Below are positions 59,027-64,000 of a stretch of 64,000 bases of DNA, piece after piece. The position numbers and the translations under genes were made by a program. Below the pieces are notes generated by a model. The model saw only the letters and a program-made list of their open reading frames with translations, had not been told where the DNA came from and made no database searches. Numbering within the stretch: position 1 is the first letter of the stretch; each line of letters opens with the position of its first letter. The DNA is from Methylacidiphilum caldifontis. Its GTDB lineage: Bacteria; Verrucomicrobiota; Verrucomicrobiia; Methylacidiphilales; Methylacidiphilaceae. The stretch covers positions 496,001 through 560,000 of the forward strand of contig NZ_CP065957.1 of the NCBI RefSeq assembly GCF_017310505.1, read 5' to 3'.

Positions 59027-59857
59027 ATGATTTCCCGCGATATGGATGTACCGGTCACTCGAGTTCAGATTCCATATTCGAAGCTTCAAGCCCTACCAAA
59101 GGAAGAGCGTATAGCGTTCTTGCGCGTTGGCTGGCTATTCTCCGAAGTCAATTGGCTTAGGAAGCTATTGATGATTGTTGGAAATCAAAATCTCGGGCAA
59201 ACAGAAATGCCAGCCACTCACTGGCTTCGAACACTTCTTTTGACGACAATTTGTGGAAAAATGTATGAAGGTTGGAAGATAATCTCCAGTGATAAGAATT
59301 ATATCAGGAAAATAGTAGCGCACCTACTAAAGAGCGATGACAAATTCAAGAAGGAGCATGAAACATTAAATAGTGATTTAAAAAAAGGTTCTTTTATCGA
59401 AAAGATAAGACATAACATCGGCTTTCATTATCAGCTTAAGGATTTTGATCAATGGCCTCCACACGCTCAAGATGGTGACCAGTTACTCTCCGTTCTTTTT
59501 ACCGAATACGATGGCGACATGCTTCCCTCGTTGCCTGTGGTTCCTCTCTTCGAAACCGTAGCCCGATTACATCGATCTTCTAACAATCCCGAACCAAACA
59601 CTTATGAAGAATGGGAAAAGAGCCATTTGTCTTCATTAAACGAAGTAAGCAAGACCTCAAATTGCTACTGCGTTTACTTGCAAAAGATTTTCCTGACAAT
59701 GCTGAAAGAAATAGTTCAAGATGATTGCAATATATCATACGAGAAGGTCGAAAATCCTCCTGCATACAATGCTCAACAAATTTATTTTTTTATGACACCT
59801 CCATCCAATGAAACGTACGACCAACTTAAAAAAGAACTCAATCCTGATAAAGGATAA
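59027..59857 (+). CDS. Unrecognised protein with HEPN-like R-x5-H motif
   Basis: I cannot name the family of this 276-residue, mostly helical protein. Residues about 133-142 read IRHNIGFHY, an R-x5-H pattern like the RNase motif of HEPN domains, within a helical context (IEKIRHNIGFHYQLKDFDQW). The N-terminal part (LPKEERIAFLRVGWLFSEVN) also looks like helical HEPN-type toxins and Abi proteins. It is convergent with a very large DNA methyltransferase gene, in a part of the window rich in defence genes. Start is the first ATG of the frame; MDVPVTR a few codons later is possible. Confidence 0.6.
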   Translation: MISRDMDVPVTRVQIPYSKLQALPKEERIAFLRVGWLFSEVNWLRKLLMIVGNQNLGQTEMPATHWLRTLLLTTICGKMYEGWKIISSDKNYIRKIVAHLLKSDDKFKKEHETLNSDLKKGSFIEKIRHNIGFHYQLKDFDQWPPHAQDGDQLLSVLFTEYDGDMLPSLPVVPLFETVARLHRSSNNPEPNTYEEWEKSHLSSLNEVSKTSNCYCVYLQKIFLTMLKEIVQDDCNISYEKVENPPAYNAQQIYFFMTPPSNETYDQLKKELNPDKG

Positions 59858-60201
59858 CAAAACTTCTTCTACTATTCTGAATCGCAACTTATTGATACTA
59901 AACGCAATGGTTTTTTCTGCTTAAATAACCCACTTGAGTTGAACGAAGTTCGAAGAAAGTCTAGTTTCAAATCAGTGCCTTCAGTTTTACGATTCTGCAA
60001 GAAGATTGCGATTAAAAGTCTAACAATTATGGCAAGGTAACACATCCTGAACTCTAACAAGTAGACTGTGTATCGAAGTCTTCTATCTTGTCCTTGAAAT
60101 CCACATCAAAATGATGCCTGCTCCTTCCTCCACTTTTTTCTTCTATGAACTATCTATTGATAATTTTGACCATAAAAACAAAGAAAGCTAAGATCACTTA
60201 G
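59858..60201. other. Convergent gap before the methyltransferase gene
   Basis: No gene is supported. A 62-codon minus-strand frame (MCYLAIIVRLLIAIFLQN...) has a faint likeness to transposase C-termini and could be an old IS trace; this is too weak to call. Confidence 0.3.
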
Positions 60202-63200
60202 CTATTGCATAATCCCTTTAAATGATGAGCCTTCAGATTTTTCCAGTCCAAGAAATGTTCGTTCTTGCATCGCGTCATAGATTTTGAGAATTTCTTGCTT
60301 CGTTCGATAATCGCCGAAGCGTTTCTCATCATTGCTACGAATAATCGGAAACTGGTCTAGAATATAGTCTACGGCATCACGAGGTTTAGGGAAAAATTCT
60401 TTAAGTATGCCCAGCTCTCCCGGACTCTCTGCGACTACAGCCCATTCCTGAATAGCTCGTCGCCATCCGCCATCAGAATCAGCAGGTAGATAGAGGTGGA
60501 AGAAGAGGGCATCCAACTCGCATCGGAGTCGAAACCGTCGCTCCGGATCGTAGAGGAAAGGTGGGCCCTCGTATCCGAGATCACGGGCAAAGGGCTCTAA
60601 GTCATATGCAGTATAGGTCAATTCGAGCACACGAGAACGAATGAAGTCTGCAATGTTCTCGGTTGAAGACCATGGACAAGGTTTGTCAAAGGATTGAGGC
60701 GAGAAGATCGGTAATTGCTTCATGATGAAGCATGCGAGACTCGTCCCACCTAACTTCTGTCGCGTACAGTAATCAAAGGACAATGAATTTAACGCTGCTA
60801 CTAGAAGTACGATATTCTCAGGCGAGATAGGGAAGATTAAAGGGTATTTGCCACTTACCGCCACTCGAGGAATAACAGACGCAATGACTGTGCGCTCGTC
60901 GGTAGACCTTGCAATGTCTCGCCAACCCAGAAGCCATCTCCGGTTCCAACGATCAGCAAGCCTTTTATCAACCTCCTGCTCGGCTATCCAGTAGCGAGGA
61001 AGTATCCGGTAATGTGGATTAGCCAAGCGTTCAGGTAGTATTTCGGGAAGCTGCGTGCTTTTGGAGCCTCGCGGCTGATCTAAGTAATCTCCAAAGCGGT
61101 GATTAAACTGGTGAATCATCTTGGCTTCATAAAGTGGCAAAAAGTGCTCTTGATCCCGAACGAAAATGTTGCCTTCCAAATGATAACCTTGTTCTTCAAG
61201 ATCTGCCCGCGTACGAAAGAGGTGAGAATCATTAGCCATATGAAACATGGCCTGGAATTTGATTCCCCATGGGTTACCAACCACTCCACTGTCTTCCCTA
61301 ATCAGTACGGGCACTCGACGATATATGGCCTTGGTCAGTTCGGCATCGGTTCGGCTGCGAAAGATAGGCGCCGTTCTGGTATTAGGATTGAGAAGCTTAA
61401 AATCTTCCAGGGCGAGAGTGAAGCGACGATTAGTATCGGCTAAATCACTTACTTCATGGCAAAAAAAAGCAAATTCTGCTCCTAAAGAGTGGTCAATTTT
61501 TTCCATTGCATTTCGCGTCTGTGAATCCATCGAACAAGTAGTTACTCGCTCTTTTCTGTGCAAAGTCAGTAGAGAGAACTTGTAGCTTCGGTGAATTTCA
61601 GGGAATATTCCTTGACGGTTCTCAAAATCAAACATGCTCACGAGTTCGCCATGCTCGATTAAGTATTCAAAAAAAAGCTTGTTTGTGTCATCGGTGGCGA
61701 TACCAGTGGGAACGATTATGCCTGCACGTCCGTACGGACCGACGAGCTGTAACACGGTTTCAGCGAAAACGGAGTAGGTATTGATGTCCCCCCTTCCGGT
61801 CAATGGATAACGACCGCTTGTGCGAATAAACTGACTGCTTGCATCGGCGTGTCGTTTCGCTTGTTCGAATTCAAAAAACATGTTCTTTTCTGCCTGTACA
61901 TCTGAACGCTTAAGTTCTTCTATTAGTTTATTACGCGCAGCCGCATTGGGGGCGTTTGCAATTTCAGGATTACGGTTTGCAAAAAACTCCTGTTCCTGGA
62001 GCTTGATTCGTTCCCATGGTGGATTGCCAAGAACAACATCGAAGCCGCCTTTTTCCATAACCTCAGGAAAAGCAACGTGCCAGTGAAAGAACCTATGTTT
62101 GCGGGCAAGCTCTCGTGCAAAATTTTCGACCTCACGACGACTCTCAATGCCAAGCACTACCCGATATAGATCTTCAGTAACGGGGACACGATCCAATGTC
62201 TCTTTGATCTTGGGAGCAAAAAATGCAGCCACGAACAGATCTGCTTGGAGTTTTATACGTTTTTGTGTGGTATTCTCCTCCACTTTCTCCCATGCGGACC
62301 GTTTGCTTGCAATGTCTTCCAACGTTTCTTCGGGCATTTTGTCGAAATCAGCAGTGACAGCAGCGATCGACTTAAGGCTATCAGGATCAAACAAGTTGCC
62401 TTGTACAAAACCTTCCATAGCTCGATTTTCTCGATTTTTATTTCGAAGACTGCAACAGATCACTTTGCAATCTCCTATTAACTCTTTGTATGCATCATTT
62501 GGAATTCCCTTCTCCAAGATGGAGGGATCAAGCACTCCAACAAGACTATCTCCACACTGAATATGGTGGTCGAGGAATGTGAGTGGTTTACTAGGTTCAA
62601 TTGTTTCTATCCAGAGAGCAGTACGACAAAGTTCAACCGCTAGTGGGTTACGATCCACTCCATAAATAGAATGCTGGACTACCTCACGCAATGCATGCTG
62701 TCGCGTGATCTCATCAGGAGTATCAGTACCAGATTCAAGACGAGCAATTTCGGTTGCCATGCGACGAGCGGCAGCAAGGAGGAAGTGCCCTGATCCACAG
62801 GCAGGATCAAGGATCTTAAGATCAAGAAGCGCTTTCCGAGGGTTTCCCGAAGAGTTTGCGATAACATCCGCCATAACAGGTTCGAGTGCCGATTTTATGA
62901 GTTCGTTAACAAGGACAGCAGGAGTGTAATAGGATCCTGTCAACTTGCGTTCCGAAGTACTCTTTTTCTCTCCATTGGATCGCTCAATAAAATCAAATTT
63001 CCAAGGTCTTGTGTTTACATCTATTTGTGGATGGAGTTCGAGAAGGCTTTCGTATACAGAACCTAGCTCCTCCATGCCTATGTCGCGATAGTTTACCCTG
63101 GCAAGTCTACCGTTAGTTTGGAAAAAGCCGAGACTTCGAATTGCCTCGAGCAAGAATTTGTTGCTGATCTGTCCAGTCTCCAATATCTTGCATTGATTTT

Positions 63201-64000
63201 CCTCAAATAGCCCACCTAATGCAGGTAATCCCAAGGTTTGTTCCCCTCGTGCTAGGCAGCCAAAGAGAATCTTCAAGCCCTGCCATAAATCATCGTGGTG
63301 ATCATAATGGCGACGTTTGCCTGCGAAATCTCGCAGCTTTGCAAGACTATAGCCTTGCTCATAGATGGCACGCTGGTCGTCGGTTGCCTGCGATATATGA
63401 AGAAGATTGCGCTCTTCAGCAGTAAAGAGGAATAGAAGTCGGTATACAAGACGCAGTAGTTGTTGAAAATAATCTTGGACTGCAACCTGTCCTTCCTGAA
63501 GTGCAATCTGCAAATAATCATTTCCTGGATGCTGCAAAAAACCGTTGCCGAGCTGGAGCAACCCATTCTTGACTCCTTCCCGTAAATGTTCGAGCGCCCG
63601 TTCGCCAGTTTGGTGCGCTTCGACTCTCCACCGTTCTATTATCGTTGAAGCTGCTTTACCATCTGCCGATCTGAAACGCGAGGCATGAATGATCAGCCAA
63701 AGTGTTGCAAAATCTGGATAAAGCTGTTCGGAAAATATCAAATTGAGGTCAGCCTCAACATACGCTGGTCGAGTTAAACTTGGATTATTTCGCAGGACTC
63801 TTATCTTGGCACCATTGGAGATAATGCCCCACCGCACATCATTACTCGCATTCAGAAAGTCCTGCATAAGCGCATGTGGCGATCGACGTCGTCCTTCACT
63901 TCCAAATCGTAAATCAGCCCGATCGAGTTCAAACTGGATCGTGGTAAAGAGAATTGGCATGGAACCACCCAAGGCCAAGTGAGTAATTGGGAAAGAGTGT
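60202..64000 (-). CDS. Large Eco57I/PglX-like adenine-specific DNA methyltransferase (partial at 5' end)
   Basis: The gene runs off the right edge: the frame stays open to 64000, and FPITHLALGGSMPILFTTIQ looks internal. At least 1265 residues are visible. The methyltransferase core has RKLTGSYYTPAVLVNELIKS, motif I LKILDPACGSGHFLLAAARR and motif IV GGFDVVLGNPPWERIKLQEQ (NPPW, adenine N6). A later half with HFLPLYEAKMIHQFNHRFGD and KLGGTSLACFIMKQLPIF is typical of target-recognition regions of type IIG and PglX/DISARM-type enzymes. No PD-(D/E)xK nuclease is evident in the visible N-terminal part. It may be the last gene of a defence operon whose other genes lie beyond the window. Confidence 0.85.
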   Translation of the reverse strand, partial: HSFPITHLALGGSMPILFTTIQFELDRADLRFGSEGRRRSPHALMQDFLNASNDVRWGIISNGAKIRVLRNNPSLTRPAYVEADLNLIFSEQLYPDFATLWLIIHASRFRSADGKAASTIIERWRVEAHQTGERALEHLREGVKNGLLQLGNGFLQHPGNDYLQIALQEGQVAVQDYFQQLLRLVYRLLFLFTAEERNLLHISQATDDQRAIYEQGYSLAKLRDFAGKRRHYDHHDDLWQGLKILFGCLARGEQTLGLPALGGLFEENQCKILETGQISNKFLLEAIRSLGFFQTNGRLARVNYRDIGMEELGSVYESLLELHPQIDVNTRPWKFDFIERSNGEKKSTSERKLTGSYYTPAVLVNELIKSALEPVMADVIANSSGNPRKALLDLKILDPACGSGHFLLAAARRMATEIARLESGTDTPDEITRQHALREVVQHSIYGVDRNPLAVELCRTALWIETIEPSKPLTFLDHHIQCGDSLVGVLDPSILEKGIPNDAYKELIGDCKVICCSLRNKNRENRAMEGFVQGNLFDPDSLKSIAAVTADFDKMPEETLEDIASKRSAWEKVEENTTQKRIKLQADLFVAAFFAPKIKETLDRVPVTEDLYRVVLGIESRREVENFARELARKHRFFHWHVAFPEVMEKGGFDVVLGNPPWERIKLQEQEFFANRNPEIANAPNAAARNKLIEELKRSDVQAEKNMFFEFEQAKRHADASSQFIRTSGRYPLTGRGDINTYSVFAETVLQLVGPYGRAGIIVPTGIATDDTNKLFFEYLIEHGELVSMFDFENRQGIFPEIHRSYKFSLLTLHRKERVTTCSMDSQTRNAMEKIDHSLGAEFAFFCHEVSDLADTNRRFTLALEDFKLLNPNTRTAPIFRSRTDAELTKAIYRRVPVLIREDSGVVGNPWGIKFQAMFHMANDSHLFRTRADLEEQGYHLEGNIFVRDQEHFLPLYEAKMIHQFNHRFGDYLDQPRGSKSTQLPEILPERLANPHYRILPRYWIAEQEVDKRLADRWNRRWLLGWRDIARSTDERTVIASVIPRVAVSGKYPLIFPISPENIVLLVAALNSLSFDYCTRQKLGGTSLACFIMKQLPIFSPQSFDKPCPWSSTENIADFIRSRVLELTYTAYDLEPFARDLGYEGPPFLYDPERRFRLRCELDALFFHLYLPADSDGGWRRAIQEWAVVAESPGELGILKEFFPKPRDAVDYILDQFPIIRSNDEKRFGDYRTKQEILKIYDAMQERTFLGLEKSEGSSFKGIMQ

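Noticed and set aside
59872-60060. Transposase C-terminal fragment on the minus strand
   Set aside because: The likeness is faint and rests on hydrophobic residues only; not enough to call an IS remnant.
1-64000. CRISPR arrays, rRNA genes or a replication origin
   Set aside because: No regularly spaced direct repeats, rRNA sequence, or DnaA-box cluster was seen on reading through the window.

Overview
The window looks like the chromosome of a Gram-negative bacterium with AT-leaning housekeeping DNA: TonB-dependent receptors, Mla lipid transport, heptose activation, and a merged tuf / secE-nusG / ribosomal protein / rpoBC cluster. The gene set and style resemble acidophilic Verrucomicrobiota such as Methylacidiphilum. 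That assignment is inference from family knowledge and cannot be tested here; 16S or marker-gene comparison would settle it.

Region 1 (1-9950, minus strand) is one long transcription unit: tRNA-Thr, tuf, tRNA-Trp, secE, nusG, rplK, rplA, rplJ, rplL, rpoB, rpoC, with a good promoter just upstream of tRNA-Thr. Two RNA-level oddities stand out. The rplJ-rplL gap holds a terminator-like hairpin, a 15-codon mini-ORF with its own Shine-Dalgarno site and a three-way-junction fold. secE starts 4 nt after the tRNA-Trp 3' end. Region 2 (9980-22690) is ordinary metabolism: xseA, purN, heptose-1-P adenylyltransferase, fumC, ppk2, alpha-glucan phosphorylase, a NamZ-like (DUF1343) exported protein, a CHAD protein, rpmG, ispD, mlaDFE and tRNA-Arg.

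Region 3 (about 22.7-29.5 kb) starts after tRNA-Arg. From about 23.88 kb it is visibly GC-rich and made of broken foreign pieces: an integrase N-terminal half, a decayed methyltransferase / cysteine desulfurase / methyltransferase operon, a Fic fragment, a broken metallo-beta-lactamase-fold gene, an intact ArsR-MFS pair and a truncated exported protein. Region 4 (29.47-41.07 kb) is bounded by two same-orientation copies of one IS1634-like element, the second heavily deleted. It carries a type III restriction-modification locus (mod, res), a UvrD helicase fused to a RecB-like nuclease, and a DUF4238 gene. The first three are each broken, so this is a dead defence block. An intact Mrr-type endonuclease follows.

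Region 5 (42.8-58.7 kb) is the most interesting part: three large TonB-dependent receptors and two paralogous small TPR proteins. Two of the receptors, in opposite orientation, share a nearly duplicated unit of promoter, about 240-nt leader, signal peptide and N-terminal extension. Beyond that unit the plugs and barrels are unrelated. The shared upstream DNA carries repeated GTTAC/GTAAC inverted repeats that look like operators. This looks like a modular, co-regulated outer-membrane uptake locus of unknown substrate. Between and after the receptors lie DsrE, YedK/HMCES and a retinol-saturase-like oxidoreductase.

Region 6 (59.0-64.0 kb) has an unrecognised protein with a HEPN-like R-x5-H motif, facing a very large Eco57I/PglX-like DNA methyltransferase that runs off the right edge. 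This may be the end of another defence system lying outside the window.
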